Counted from the stretch's first letter, positions 10,610-23,628 are shown. The stretch: DNA of 64,000 nt from Triplophysa rosa (GCF_024868665.1 NC_079913.1:4035779-4099778), one strand, 5' to 3'. Notes: generated by a model not told the origin, from the letters alone. Program-made: numbers and translations.

Positions 10610-13600
10610 GTATATGGAGAATCCTCAAGTTAGAATTAAATGAGACGTCCTTAGTAGGACATACTGGCAGAAAAGGAAACAGGAAGTACCAAGTTGCTAT
10701 GACAACACGTTGCACTCGCACACCTGTCACATTAATTAAAATTATTTCTACATGATTTTAAGAGGTAAAAAGTTGGTTACTTTCTACCCAATGCCAAATA
10801 TATATTTTTTTGCCTTACTGTTTTAAAAAGTAAAACAAATCACTAAACGCTTGTAAACCTAATTACTACATATGCCTGCCAAGATAAAAAAAAAGTGATA
10901 CAAATGGTAAACTGTTAACTTTTAAACACCACATATTTGATTGAATGTGCAGCTGCTGCCGTTTATTCAAATAACAGACGTTGGCCGACGCAAAGAATTG
11001 TGGGTTATCTCTAGCAACGAAGGATACACCGTTTTGTGCGTCTGTGTGCACACTCACATTTGCGCCCTTTGTTTAGTTAGGAGGCGTTAAACGCGCTTGA
11101 TTATCGTCCCGGTGTGGACGAGCCATAAAATAGTATTTTTATTAATTGATTTCAGCATTAAATAAAATGTATTTTGTTTTATCAGTCTTGACATGGACGT
11201 TTGCCCCGATGCTTCCTGGGATCGGCTTCTCTGCAAAGGATACATGCGACACTGCCTTTTGAGTTCGGCCAAAACAAGTCATCTCAGAAGGTAGCATAAG
11301 GTTCCAGAGCTACTTTGTCATACACATCACATCTCAGAAGACGTCTTTTCGTCTGCCTTCAAAACTTGAAAGAAGTGCCTTTTTTAATATCGACCTCTAA
11401 GCACTTGAGTCACTGCACTTCAGCTTGTTTTTATGTGCGTCATATTCTTTATTTAGAGTCATAAAAGCTCAGACCTGCTTGACTAATCAGGTATAATGCA
11501 ATCCGCCGGATTCATTAATCATCTGTATATTCGGCTCTTAAGAGGCCTGTTGTATTATAATGACAGACTGCCCTCAGAATTATTCTGCCTGATGCGGCGT
11601 TCATATTCCCCTGCCTCTTTCTAATGGCATTCTCTGATCTGAGGTCCATATTTGAGGCTGGCTGAAGCAATATGTTGAATGACAGAATAGAGTTTGGCGT
11701 TCTGAATAAATTTCGTCAGGCTTTTGGACTCAGCCGTTGTGGAACTGGCTCAGTAGAGCTGAAAATTGCCTTGACCCTATGGGAAGCTCCAAGGACTGAT
11801 CTCCAACTTCTACCCTGTTCTATTGCCCCTTTTTTATCCTTGCTTACTGTTTTCTTTCTCTGTTCCAGGAGAAGCCACTCCAGCGCAGCCGCTGCTGACC
11901 AACCGTCCATATTTACATCAAGACTCGGAGCAAAGGCTTCGTAATCTGTGTGTGATAGAAGATGGAACATCAGTGTTTGTTTGCACTGAAACGTTCTGGA
12001 ATGGAGCCATTTCTAAGACACTGAGCTAATTATATTGCTTTAAGCAAGAACACAAGCCTTTGCCAATAGTTTAATACCTTAAAGTTATTAAATGAGCTTT
12101 TGTTAAAGTGTTGATGGAGTTTAGGCAGGGTACTGTGTGTTTATTTGATGAAACACACATTGCATTCTCACTGTTTCCGCAGGGGTGCTATAGTGGGCAT
12201 TAGTGTGAACTGTCTTCTCTTCTCTCTTATGAGACAACTACTGTAGCAGCCTGAATAATAACACATCCAGTTTAACGGCACAGACGTTTCAAGGTAATGC
12301 ATCGAACAAGCGTTTGCATTTGATGTTGTATAGATTTTCTGGCTTTAGCCAGAAAAGCCATGTTTTCTGGCCCTGTTGTTATTATTAACATTAATGTGGA
12401 TTTACTGTCTTGGTGAGGACAGGACTGACGTCTTTGCTCGGTTGACCGAATGTCAAGTCAGCGGCCGTCCCGCAGCAGTCACTGATGAGATTTCAATCTG
12501 AATGGATGAGTGACTCCTCAATGAGATTTTAATGATCTTCTTTCCTGTGCAGTTGTTTACGGTGTGGTGCATCTGAGGTGTGTTTAGGGTCAGAACATGG
12601 GGTGTTTGTGTCCGGAGAAACATCTGAGAAGGTAAAAGTGCAGAGAGATATTTTTCCACCCTGTTAGAGATATGTGATTCAATGTTGTGTGTGCGTATGG
12701 CAGGTGTTTGTTTGTGTGTGCAGGTGTGTCGGGAAGACTGAAAGGTTAATGACAAACTGAGGTGAGAGGCTTTAAACTCAAACAAAAGCTGACAAAGAAA
12801 ATGAGATGATTCCACTTAGGCAAATTTATGTTAACACTGTCTGAATATGAGTATTTCTAGCAAATATTCTGTGTTTGTACACACAGACGGCGATCTGATT
12901 GTTCTTGACAGACAGCAGTGGTGTTTGTGTTTCTTTCCCATCTGTCGCCGTCAGTCTCGACGTTTCACGTATGGCAGCGCACTTATAAACAAACTCCTGA
13001 AGACATTCACAGGACTGAGCGGCTCTCCGTCAGGCCTCTCGACTGTGGACCGCTTTCATTCTGTCACGAACCTAAAAGTGTATTAGACTTGCTGTCCTGT
13101 GTGAGGAAACTTCAGTACTCCAGGGGACGATAGACTTTCCTTCAGACGTCTGTGCTAATAAATCAGATGTAGTATTCATGTAGACAGTTTAACTAACTGT
13201 TTGTGTTTATCTTGAGGAGGGAACAGAGTGTGGAGGAAGACTGTTCGTGATAACCCCGGTTGTATGCCTAATGCAGCAAAGGTACTCGCATTCATTTGTG
13301 TTCAGACGCTCTCATAGAGCTTGTTTCAGGCCTCGCGCTGTTGGTGTATATGAGTGTGGGTTATGTTTTTTGGACAGGTTAAGGCAGCACCGGTCTGTGG
13401 TGTGTGTGAGGTCTCAGCTGTGAGTATTGGCAGATGGAAATGGTGCGCAGCGGGACACTGCGGACGCTGAAAGTGCCCCCAAATGAACCCATTATGGACA
13501 CACAAACATACTGTAGTGGCAACATCTGGCAGCCTGAATATCTACTCAGTACATCTGATGCTGTATTAACACACATGCACGTACACATGAGAGGACACAT

Positions 13601-15350
13601 TTACTCTCATTATTAGTCAATCCTTAATTAAAGGGGTTTACAATTACAGTACATTTTCCCCTGCCATTCATTTGTAATGTGTGTACGGATTTAGTTTGTG
13701 TTTTCCATGTTGGCTCATGTGTGCTTTGTTTTTGTTGTTCTGTGTATGCCTGTAAAGTTTGACCCTGGTCACAGTGCTTAACAAATCCACACGCCATGCA
13801 CAAGACTGCATTGTCATTGTATTCGGCGAACAGATACTCACAATTATACGAGTGCGTGTATCTGCACATCTATCCACACAAAAGCTTGTAAGAATTGCTT
13901 CTTGTTGTTGTCAGAAGAGCCATTAGAGGGATTTGGAGACATGAATAGTTTAGCAATTTTGTCTGGAGCTTTAAAATCACTGCTTTCCTGATCTTGTAAT
14001 ACCTCCCGAAACACGAGCGTTTCGCCGCAACCACCTGGAAAATACAGCTCTTTCCGTTTTACCGCTTTTATTTACACATTTACAACTCGCGTATATAATG
14101 TTGTTTTGTTAAAAGACTTTCAAATGCCTCTTGGCAAAAGACATTTGCGCGTGGAGTTGTTGTCGGGTTATTCGATGAGGTTGGATGCCGCTCTGCTGTA
14201 ATTTTCCAGATAATGGCCTTCCTCTTTGTAACGACACGTTTCATCACAATGTTGGCGAGGAACTCGTTTTATCATGTAGATCCGGCCTGCTGTCGTAATC
14301 TCGACATTATAAAGCGTGTGAGAAGTTTGTGCATGTTATCAGGAGTGTGTGTGTCTCACGAGTAATGTTTCAGTATCGGTTATTACGACCCGACAGCGAG
14401 CTGTTTAGTGTTGGGTTTTCCTGTTGCTGCCAGACTGCACATAATGCATCTCAATGAGGCCAGACCCGTGCGTGCGTGCGCGTGTGTGTGTCCGCAGGGT
14501 CTAATAGCCACAACCTGTGATATAGCATCCACTCTGAAATGGGAAACAGGATCTGTTTCACTTCATTAATATATTACGCTCTCAATCTATAAACTTCAGC
14601 AACTCATTAGCAAGTTCTGTGAACACTCGGGCAACTTTAAATAACAGTCCCATTAGTCCGTCCAGTATGTGAACAGATTGTTAGACCGGAGACATACTGT
14701 ATGCACATATGCTAATGCTTAAACAACACCACTCCCTTCAAACTCCTGCTCTGCTATGACAGTTGTTTAAGAGAAAACAAAGACTGTTTACTCCAGTGCC
14801 CGCTGTATTGTCCCTTGTGGCGATGCTAGGAACACTACACACTTAAATTGCATTCAAGAAAGCGGGCGTTTGGACTTGTTGTCAGAATGTGGTTCTGTCA
14901 GCGTCCGATGATGAATATTCTGCGTGTTAGAGAGGGTCAGAGGTGTGGTGTTGTGGGTCGACTCTGAACACATCTGTGTGTTTGAAATTCACCGCAGTGC
15001 TTTACCGTCTAGACTACAGATACATGCACAGCACCAGATTAGCGATACAGAGTCTTTGTAGTCCGTCGTAAAAGCTCGGAGGGCGAGACTTGATTAAATT
15101 CATGGGGAATTGATTGGATGGTAAAGCGTCTCTGTGTGGTGTTTCGGTGATGTCAGACGATGTCTTTTCAGAGCGTGACCAAATTATAAGATGATAACGA
15201 CAAAAATGTGCACAGATGAATCATGCAGTAACCTGTAATGTGTATGGAAAGAGTGAGCATTCATTTCATGTTGACTCTGTTCGCTCTCTCACTGCTCTTT
15301 TGGAGAAATTGAGACATTAAAGAGACTTCATGTGTGATTTTTATTTCCGA
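10610..15350. other. Presumed chrm2 intron, no gene seen
   Basis: Mostly unique non-coding sequence. Apart from the block at 11440-11660 and one lone acceptor-like site (TTTCTCTGTTCCAG at 11868) I see no supported feature. Confidence 0.5.
11440..11660. promoter_or_regulatory. Enhancer-like unique non-coding block
   Basis: Repeat-free sequence with GATTCATTAATCATCTG, TTATTTAGAGTCATAAAA and ATTATAATGACAG, consistent with homeodomain and TALE binding words. Confidence 0.25.
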
Positions 15351-15353
15351 CAG

Positions 15354-15496
15354 GCCGCATTCACGGTCTTTCATTCTTCACAGAGAGCCACATGAAGGCA
15401 TCAGTTCTTCACACAGCGACGGGCCAAGGGAAGAAGAGAAACGCTACAGGAAGAAAATGCTGCTTTAAACGATGTCCTTGAGAAAGAGCGTCGAGC
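15354..15496 (+). other. Exon-like segment (plus strand)
   Basis: Acceptor-like TTTTTATTTCCGACAG lies upstream and the donor GAGC|GTAAGTG downstream, enclosing 143 bases. No conserved protein frame is evident. Such pairs occur by chance, so this is only a candidate. Confidence 0.2.
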
Positions 15497-15498
15497 GT

Positions 15499-15500
<2 letters not shown>

Positions 15501-15529
<29 letters not shown>
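15501..15529. repeat. GT microsatellite
   Basis: A pure GT run of 29 bases, immediately after a GTAAGT splice-donor-like word at 15497. Confidence 0.95.
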
Positions 15530-15531
<2 letters not shown>

Positions 15532-16379
15532 GAGTTGTCTAGTCATTCGTGCGGTTGCTTAGTTGTGTTTTCTGTGTCTCGTCTCGAGTCTTACAGTGTG
15601 TGCGTCGCTGTAGGATGGAGTACCGTAGTACTCATTAAGATTGGGAGCGATAGAGAAAATGGGAAAGAGAAAAGCAGAAAGAGATAAAGCGTTTGCTTTC
15701 TGGAGTTGTTCCTGTTCATTATTTTCTCTGACCTCTTATTCTCTTTCTCTCTGTTTTAGTGTTTCTCCATATCTCTCATCTGATGGTGTAAACACGTGAT
15801 GCACCGTAGAGTCGGACGGATCCAGTGCTAAATGGGTTTTATGATTTCCACTGGAAAAGTGGTAATTCATCTGTCACCATTGCTCATGGCAGTGTCATGG
15901 TCACGATTTTATAATCCTTCCTGCACAGAAGACACATCTGAAACGGGGATTCCAAAGGGTGCGTTTACACTTGTTATTTTTAAATGAGAGACAGATATGC
16001 CCTATGTGCCAGATCACACACTTGCCAGAGAGGTGTGTCATAACACCAAAGTAATTTTATTGGCCTGGATCAAACGAGGGCTATGTTTTTTTCCCCTTGT
16101 GGGCTTGAACCTGCAACTTTTCATTTACCAGCTTGTATATTATCTACTACAGAGTGTCCCCCAGAAATGGGCTCAGTTGCTCATATAATGTATCTCGCAG
16201 GTGCTTTTGTCTGGACAAAATGTCACATCCAGCCGACGACATCCACGGCGAATCGGTCTGAGAGCCGAGGATCAGCCGAGTCTGATGACGGTTAATCTCT
16301 GGAATGGAGTTTTGAGCCCATCATTGTATGCACGACCCGCAGCCGTCATAACAGCACACACTTGATCCGCTTTTAACCC

Positions 16380-16850
16380 GATACCTTTTCCCGCTCATCT
16401 CGCACACGCTTTCAAGACACGTCACATTTCGAGTGTCTTAACCTTTCGCATGGTGCCCGTGTCAGACACGGCCGAGCGTAAATGTGAGCGGGCAGGTCTG
16501 TAATGAGTCGGCCGTAATGAATGAATAGGCTGCCGTAGCTCTTTGCGCTGCCGACTGGCTCTCGGGATCCCTCTTAATGCGTTCGTCTCCATCCATATTC
16601 CCCGCGTATGAAAATCAGCCTTGAAAATCTTTTTGTTCATCAAATGCCGTACAAAGAAGTTCTCGGCTGTTCACAAACCGTACCTCAATTATCCTCCCCT
16701 CACCCGCCGGTGCCTCTCTCTCCTCTGCTCTCATCAATTATGCATACTGTATATTAAATACATCACATTTGCACATCCTCTCATTTGCATAATTTCCAGC
16801 ATCCCAGTTGGCAGAAGAACAGAAACGCGCCGGAGAGTGCGGCGTTATTG
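16380..16850. promoter_or_regulatory. Enhancer-like unique non-coding block
   Basis: A repeat-free stretch with higher complexity and retained CpG, containing octamer-type sites ATTATGCAT (16737-16745) and ATTTGCATAAT (16783-16793), with several TAAT cores. It looks like conserved non-coding sequence in a large vertebrate intron. That reading is inference. Confidence 0.3.
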
Positions 16851-17002
16851 AACTTTGCTGTTTCCTTCACCTCTGCTTTGTGTGGCATATAGTCTTAAAG
16901 GGATATTCAGGGTCATTTTAAATGTCTAAAAATGTCAAGGCAGTCATTTTGATGTGTGTGTGTGTAAATTTAACACTATGAATAAAAACTATCGTACTCG
17001 AG

Positions 17003-18053
17003 CAGGGTTGGGCAAGTTGCCTCCAAAATGTAATAAATTATATATTACTAGTTACTGTCATTTAAAAGTAAGTAGTTATATTACAGTATTACTGTCTTTG
17101 AATTGTAATGCGTTACACTACTTTTGCATTACTTTTGAGTTACTTTATTAAAATAATCACAAAAGTATGAATACCCTGCTGAAAAAAACCACCACAGAAA
17201 TTCTAATGGTTTCCATTATAACTCCATTGGAAACTATTAGGTTTATTAAATACCTTTTTTGTAGTGTGTTTTTGACATTATTTGAGTATGACTTAATGGC
17301 CACGTCAACAGAACCCAACACATACCATTAGAGACTTTTGTTTCCATTACAACCAATAAAATCCCCATCATAACCATTAAATCCAGTAAAATGTATTTGA
17401 TGGTTTCTATTGCTTTTTCAGCAGAGTATGCATTCAAAATGCTAAAGTATAGTTTATTGCTGCTCATTGTACATTCAGTGGAGGGCGATGTGTTAATGCA
17501 TAATGATTGTGCTCATCAATGTCACTTTTTACTCGGCCATCCAATCACAGCGCAGGAGGGGCGGGACAAATACCTCATCAACCAATCGGCACATACCTGT
17601 AGGCCACAACCGTATGTCTGTCTACAATGCCTAAAAACAATGCAGGAATTTATACTTTAGGATTCGACTGTCAATGTCTGTTTCAGATAATATCCCTAGA
17701 CTACCACAACATTGAAAAATAACAAACTATATGCGAAACTAACACTAGTTTGACAATACTTAGGCGGACATCCCGTATCAAGGCAAACAATGTGCATCAA
17801 TGTGACGTGGAAATAGTATTACAATCATAGTATTTTAATCACAGATTAGTTTTTTCTGGGAATGGAATGTTTGTAAATTATAAAAAAAGAATTTCAGTGG
17901 GAAAATATGTTGTTGTAACACGCGTTACTGAAATTGTAACGGGTATATTATTACCCAAATTTTATTAGTAATGCTTTATATTACTGCGTTACAGCTAAAA
18001 CTAATATATTACTGTAATATCGTTACTTTTGTAATGCGTTACTCCCAACACTG
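17003..18053. mobile_element. Non-autonomous hAT element, 1051 bp
   Basis: Ends are CAGGGTTGGGCAAG and, inverted, CAGTGTTGGGAGTAACGC. Flanks are TACTCGAG (16995-17002) and TACTCGCG (18054-18061), an 8-bp duplication with one mismatch. The subterminal zones are full of TAATGCGTTAC-like words typical of this teleost family. I find no transposase frame. A second element is nested inside at 17174-17426. Confidence 0.85.
17174..17426. mobile_element. TA-flanked MITE nested in the hAT element
   Basis: Inverted ends CCCTGCTGAAAAA and CTCTGCTGAAAAA are bordered by TA at 17172-17173 and 17427-17428, suggesting a mariner-type target duplication. The interior has repeated inverted words around TAATGGTTTCCA and TTATTGG. 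It lies wholly within the 17003-18053 hAT element and so inserted later. Confidence 0.65.
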
Positions 18054-18179
18054 TACTCGCGTTACTAACAAAATGCAAATAAAAACATTAATACTATAGA
18101 ATTTTGAATAATTCAGATGATGACATGATGATGTCATAACATGCCTAAAGCCACCATAATTCATGTAAACAAAAAAGAT

Positions 18180-18800
18180 TCAATTCAATTTTATTTATAT
18201 AGCGCTTTTCACAATGTGCATTTTTCCAAAGCAGCTTTACAGGAGAAAATAAGAAAAACACAAAAAAGGTTAAACACAGCACAGTGCATGGTGTTTATAG
18301 AACAAGCAAGATTATTCTAGTAAATAATATCTAATAAATGCAGTCCCCCGGTGGTTTATTTAGCATATTTTGCATTAAGTGAATGCTTGGCTGAAAAGAT
18401 GTGTCTTTAATTTAGATTTAAATTGGGAGAGTGTGTCTGACCCTCGAATAGTATCGGGAAGGCTATTCCAGAATTTAGGTGCTACGTATGAGAAAGCTCC
18501 GCCCCCTTTGGTGGATTTACTCTAGTTATTCTAGGTGTTATCAAAAATCTGGAGTTTTGAGATCTTGGAGAGCGTGATGGGTTGTAGTGTGGTTGAAGCT
18601 CTGTTATGTAGGTAGGGGCTAAACCGTTTAAGGCTTTATAAGTGATTAAAAGAACTTTAAAGTCAATACGATACTTAATGGGTAACCAGTGAAGGGTTGA
18701 TAACATTGGGGTTATGTGATCGTATTTTCTGGTTAGAACTCTGGCAGCTGCATTCTGAACTAACTGTAGTTTGTTTATTGATGATGCAGGACAACCACTC
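18180..18800 (-). mobile_element. 5'-truncated LINE fragment (Rex1/CR1-like), ORF2 C-terminus
   Basis: On the minus strand, starting near 18800, the translation reads through LQLVQNAAARVL and LHWLPIKYRIDFKVLL to ALNGLAPTYI, the conserved C-terminal part of fish LINE ORF2. The frame then degenerates. The 3' end at about 18180 is the common tail GCGCTATATAAATAAAATTGA preceded by CAGCTTTAC-like sequence (read inverted). The reverse-transcriptase core is absent. An AT-rich run (18815-18890) borders the truncated 5' side. Confidence 0.8.
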
Positions 18801-18899
18801 AGTTGCAGTTATAACTTATATATATTATTCTTTATATATTATGTACCGTATTTACTATATTATTTATATATATATAATATATATTATTTTCAATGTGAA

Positions 18900-21470
18900 T
18901 GATTAAACGTAATGAATTAACTTCAGACTTTCCTATCGAGAGGACACATTCTTGACGGGCATGTCTGATTGATGCTGTACAGAGAAATGAAGATGAAAAT
19001 AACCCAGAATATTCCTTTAACTCGCGTGGTGTGTATGTGTGTGTGCGTGTTTGTGTGCTTGTGTCTTGTGAGAGGTTTGCTGTAAGATCACTCTGTCTGG
19101 ACTCCTGACACGAGGACAGCGTTGTTTGTGAATGACAGCATTGTGCCGTGCTGAGAAAGATTTATTGGTTGGATAAGAGGACACAAGAGGCTGAGCTGAG
19201 TGAAGTCTGTAATGTGCTCGAGGGTGATTGGTTTTCAGTTTCTCTCTTCCCAGCCAAAGCTTGCAAGAGTAATAGCTTTAAAATTCAGCTGTGTGTTTGA
19301 GCAAGTGATGTTCAGCCCAAAGTTTCTCTTCTTCACCTCCGCCACCATCCATCTGAGATCTGACCCATTTCGTTTTTGGACTCTGATTGCTCAGACGTGG
19401 CCATTTTAATGTTGTGTTTTAACCAGATGTCACCTTTCCATCATCTCTCTGTCCTCCCTGAACGCATATATCATGTAGTTGGTGTCACTTCTGCTATGGC
19501 TCATACTTAAATCCATAAGTCCATCTATATTTAGGAACCATTATGGACCAGACCTACAGTACAATGGATCTCTTGATCTCCTCGTGACGTGTTTGGACAT
19601 TCAGCTGTGGGTTTATTATGAGTAATGAGCTGGTTTTCTGTTAGCAGTATTAGTCTGCAGTCATTTGGCTCTGAGATACAGTGTTAGGAGATAGTGTTTG
19701 TAAAGGCAAGGGGACTGGCACGTGTCCAGCAACTGAAGTCTTTCTCAATGCTGCTGCCAAAACAAGCTCACTAATACATCGTCATTAAGAGCCATGCAAA
19801 TAAACCAGGGCAACAAGGCTCCAGGGCTTTCGTGAAACAGGCGGCGTTTAAAGGAACAGTTCGCCCATTAAGTTCTATCATCATCTATTCACCCTCACAT
19901 CAAACCTGAATGACTTACTGTCTTCTTCAGAACACAAAAAAAAGATTGAAATAAAATGTAAGTGGGTGGACTAAATACGGTAGCAGAACTTTATGACTCA
20001 ATTTAACACTTGATAAAGAAAGTATGAGTTGCCCGCTGATCAGTTTTGGTGAATCATCACCATCACATCTCAACAATAGCCCATTAAGTTCCTCAGTTCC
20101 TAGCAGTTCCTCAGTTCCTATAGAACGCATGCGTTATTAACGCGTTATTAACAACAGTCCAGAGGTGAAGTCATTTATAAAATGTTAATGAAAGTTTATT
20201 GTTTTCATGTTGGCTTTAAGGAAGTGTTTATGAGCTTCATTAATATGCAGCAGTTCCTCAGTAAGCTCCGTGTTTGTTTCTGTCATTGTAAAATCTATAT
20301 GCCACCAGCTATCATCCTCCTGGCGGCTAAGCATTTTCCATCAGTGTGGATGTAACTTTGCAGCGTCCTGATTTACAAAATCAAATTCTGTGAGTGAATA
20401 AGCAGTCAGCCAACACGCCGCTCGGAGAGGCTGATGGAGTGAGTGGGGTTTCATTTACACCGGGTAATGAGCTATTAATGCTTCTTTAAGGGCTCTCTCT
20501 TGACGATTATATGCCGTACGCCATCTGATTTGTTTGTTTGTGTACTATCCCGCCTCCTGCAGAGCTGAGCTGCGTCTCATATATACGACATATGAAGTGC
20601 ACACTAGGTAGGGGTTAAGTGTGCACTGTGTTCAGAACCCTATGTTTATCTAGCTTGTGGTGTCTGGTTATTGTCTTGGAAATAAAGATGTTATTTTGCT
20701 TTCTTAGTAGGATTGAATAATTGTACAGTATAGTGTTTATTCTGTATATGTACATACTGCATATGTATTTCAAGTCTATGACCCGACACTGCAGTACGAT
20801 GTATATATGAGGCGTGCTATGGGACAGGGTGAGTGTGAATGATTTGTATAAAGCTGTTAGTGTAAATTGTGTATAGTGGGACCCTCAGGAGGCAGCGCTC
20901 GTTCTGACAGCAGGAACACTGGCCAAGCGAGACAGAAAATCTCTTATGGGAAGGAAAATGATATTATCCCTCGCTGCCGTGTGCTGCTGTGATTATCATA
21001 TATATTAGTGCATGGTGTGTTATAGCTGCAGGCCGATGCGGAGGGCTGCCGTAATGTGCAGACGCCTTGCACACTGGGACAGAAGAACAGACCTCACTCA
21101 CTAGACTCTCTTTTAACATGCATGCACCTGCAACACCTAGTGAGCTATGTAGGCAGTATTTTAAGGGATTGTAAGCTGCCTTAACACCAAGGCTGTATTT
21201 AATTTGAAATAGTTCACCCAAATGCATCATTTGCTCACCATTAATATTGATAACAGGACTAATATTGCTCTGTGTACACAACTAAACAGAAATGTTCTTA
21301 ATAGTTTTTTTAATATGATCATGCACTGAATAAGCAAGAATGTAAGTGTATAACGATATAAATTTTGTTGTCAATTGGGTATCTGTACTACTTAGGTGGA
21401 AATGGTCAGCATCATCTTTCATGGAAAATCAGAGGTTACCTGACATCATCACAGGACAGACTGATGTGAG
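18900..21470. other. Presumed intron, no gene seen
   Basis: Unique sequence with one MITE arm at 19852 and a small CAGTTCCT tandem at 20092-20122. A weak MITE remnant (TAGTTCACCCAAATGCATC) lies near 21210. Confidence 0.5.
19852..19965. repeat. Partial GGGATAGTTCACCC-family MITE
   Basis: TTTAAAGGAACAGTTCGCCC followed by ATCATCTATTCACCCTCACAT and TCTTCAGAACACAAAA is one arm of the family seen complete at 27988-28357. The opposite arm is not present. Confidence 0.65.
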
Positions 21471-21816
21471 GGTGAGTTATCCTACTGGATCTGTCTGCTG
21501 CCTTTGACACTGTTAACCACCACATACTCCTGTCGACCCTCAAGGCTATGGGTGTCTCTGGAGTGGTGCTACAGTGGTTCAGGTCTTACCTCACAGGTAG
21601 ATAATTTAGAGTATCCTGGAGAGGAGAGGTCTCTGAGTCCCAACATCTCGACACAGGGGTGCCTCAGGGCTCAGTGCTTGGTCCGTTGCTATTTTCTATA
21701 TACATGACATCCCTAGGCTCTGTCATTCGGAAACATGGCTTTTCCTATCACTGCTATGCGGATGATACACAACTCCACCTGTCATTTCAGCCTGACGATC
21801 CGACATCTCGCTCTGG

Positions 21817-22545
21817 ATGAACGACCATCACCTGCAGCTGAACCTTGCTAAAACAGAACTGCTTGTAATCCCGGCCGACACAAAGATTCATCACAACTTC
21901 TCCATTCAACTGGGCTCATCAACCATCACATCTTCCAGAACGGCCAGAAACCTGGGAGTGGTGATCGACGATCAGCTTAACTTCACTGATCAGGTTCCCA
22001 GCACCACCCGGTCCTGTAGATTCATCCTCTACAATATTAGGAAAGTTAGACCTTTTCTATCCGAACATGCTACGCAAGTCCTAGTCCAGGCTCTTGTTCT
22101 GTCCAGACTGGACTACTGCAATGCGCTACTGGCTGGACTAACAGCTTGCACAACCAAACCTCTACAGATGATCCAGAATGCAGCAGCAGGAGTGGTCTTC
22201 AATGAACCGAAGAGAGCGCACGTCACTCCTCTCTTCATTAAGTTACATTGGCTCCCTATAGTCGCTCGAATCAAATTCAAGACTCTGCTCCTGGCCTACA
22301 AGACCACCACTGATTCGGCACCCCCTTACCTTCACTCGCTAATGCAGACTTATATACCTGCCAGATCCCTACTCTCTGCAAACGAACAACGTCTTGTGGT
22401 GCCATCCCAAAAAGGTAAAAAATCTCTCTCATTTACCTTCTCGGGATCGGTTCCACATTTATGGAATGATCTGCCCGCTGCTACAAGATCAGCAGATTCT
22501 GTAGCTGTCTTTAAGAACCGTCTGAAACCGTCAACACCTGACTGA
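21817..22545 (+). pseudogene. L2 ORF2 C-terminal relic (242 open codons)
   Basis: This open stretch begins after a frame-shifting deletion and covers the part of LINE ORF2 downstream of the YADD box: thumb and C-terminal region with LGVVIDDQLNFTDQV, QALVLSRLDYCNALL, IQNAAAGVVFNEPKR and LHWLPIVARIKFK. The Met at its start is an internal residue, not a real initiator. The gene is dead because the polymerase core upstream is in another frame and carries a stop. Confidence 0.85.
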
Positions 22546-22554
22546 TCAGTTCTG

Positions 22555-23628
22555 GGCCCGTATTCATGAAAAATCTTTGCGCAAAGAATTGCTCCTAGTG
22601 ACAAATTTCTAAGAAAATTCATAGAAATGTGGGCGTTTCCCCTTAAAATTATAGAAAATATCCTAGTAAAGAAAAAATTAATTCATAAAGCGTCTTAACC
22701 CTTAAAGAACTCTTAAGGTCAAACATTTTAGTAGCGAGGAGGACTTTTAAGAGACTGAAGAGTATCTTTAGCAGCAGAGAAAATGGACGAAACACGAAAA
22801 GTGAGAAGAAATGTGTTGCAATGCATGACAATTTCCATATTACTTTTAAGGTTTATGAGATTTTTTATGCTTATTGTTTTTTGTGTGTTTGTGTGTGTTC
22901 AACTTTTGATTATCTTGGTTTTGGTTTTCTTGCTTTGATGCAATGCAAATTGTAAAAGCGCTATAAAATAAAATTACATTGAATTTAATGACAGTGAGTT
23001 AATAAGACACAACACATTAGATCGTGCAGGGTTCATGTTTGTGACCGATCCTATTAGAGGCACGTTAACATCTCCAAGACAGCGCAGAAATGCCATAGCA
23101 CCATAAATAGAAGAAATCACTACATTAACATATTTAGCAACTGGAGAAATGCAGCTGTGCAGCAGAGATGATTTGGTTCTGTCACAACCTTCTATAGTGA
23201 TCACACAAACAATTACAGCACTTACAGAAACGTATTGTGTCACTGCTCATTTTCTATCAAATAAATTGATATTAACAGCATGGTGAATAAAAAAATAAAG
23301 AATATATACAGTATGCTGTATATATAGTGCGTGCGCATGTGTGTGTGTGTGCGCCTGTGCGTACGGTAAAACAGGAAAAAATACATGTACAATTTCGAAC
23401 TAATGACCCTTAAAAGCCTCTTTTTCCTTCTTGGCCAACCAACCAATCACAGTCTTTAAAAGACTGTGTCATACATAGCAACGGGGTCACATAAAAGTTT
23501 TTGTCTTTTCCTTGCTCAGAGTTGCTCTCAGATTGGTCCTGAATCGATTTTAAGATAAGACTTAGAAGTTTTTAAGCTAAATTAAGAGCTTTCTTAGATG
23601 ATTCTAAGAAGCTTTAAGAATATGGGCC
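22555..23628 (+). mobile_element. PIF/Harbinger transposon nested in the L2 LINE
   Basis: Short inverted ends GGCCCGTATTC and GGCCCATATTC are flanked by CTG on both sides (22552-22554 and 23629-23631), a 3-bp duplication as expected for PIF/Harbinger. The LINE 3' UTR reads through cleanly if the 1074-bp element and one CTG are removed. It contains the transposase relic at 22987-23236. A short LINE-like tail (AAAAGCGCTATAAAATAAAA, about 22957) just before that relic suggests a further nested insertion. Confidence 0.85.
22987..23236 (+). pseudogene. HARBI1-like transposase fragment, broken
   Basis: Plus-strand translation gives NDSELIRHNTLDRAGFMFVT then LTSPRQRRNAIAP, a TAA stop at 23104-23106, and in the same frame TYLATGEMQLCSRDDL and LSQPSI followed by VITQTITAL. 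This matches the N-terminal half of Harbinger/HARBI1-like nucleases. The catalytic DDE region is missing, so the element could only have moved with help in trans. Confidence 0.8.

Noticed and set aside
11869..11970. Exon suggested by acceptor TTTCTCTGTTCCAG
   Set aside because: No acceptable donor follows, and the frames lack recognisable sequence.
16080..16130. Inverted B-box-like GGTTCAAGCCC
   Set aside because: Only weak A-box similarity nearby; could be a worn SINE but cannot be supported.
22350..22622. 90-codon minus-strand frame
   Set aside because: Shadow of the L2 ORF2 C-terminus and the Harbinger left end.
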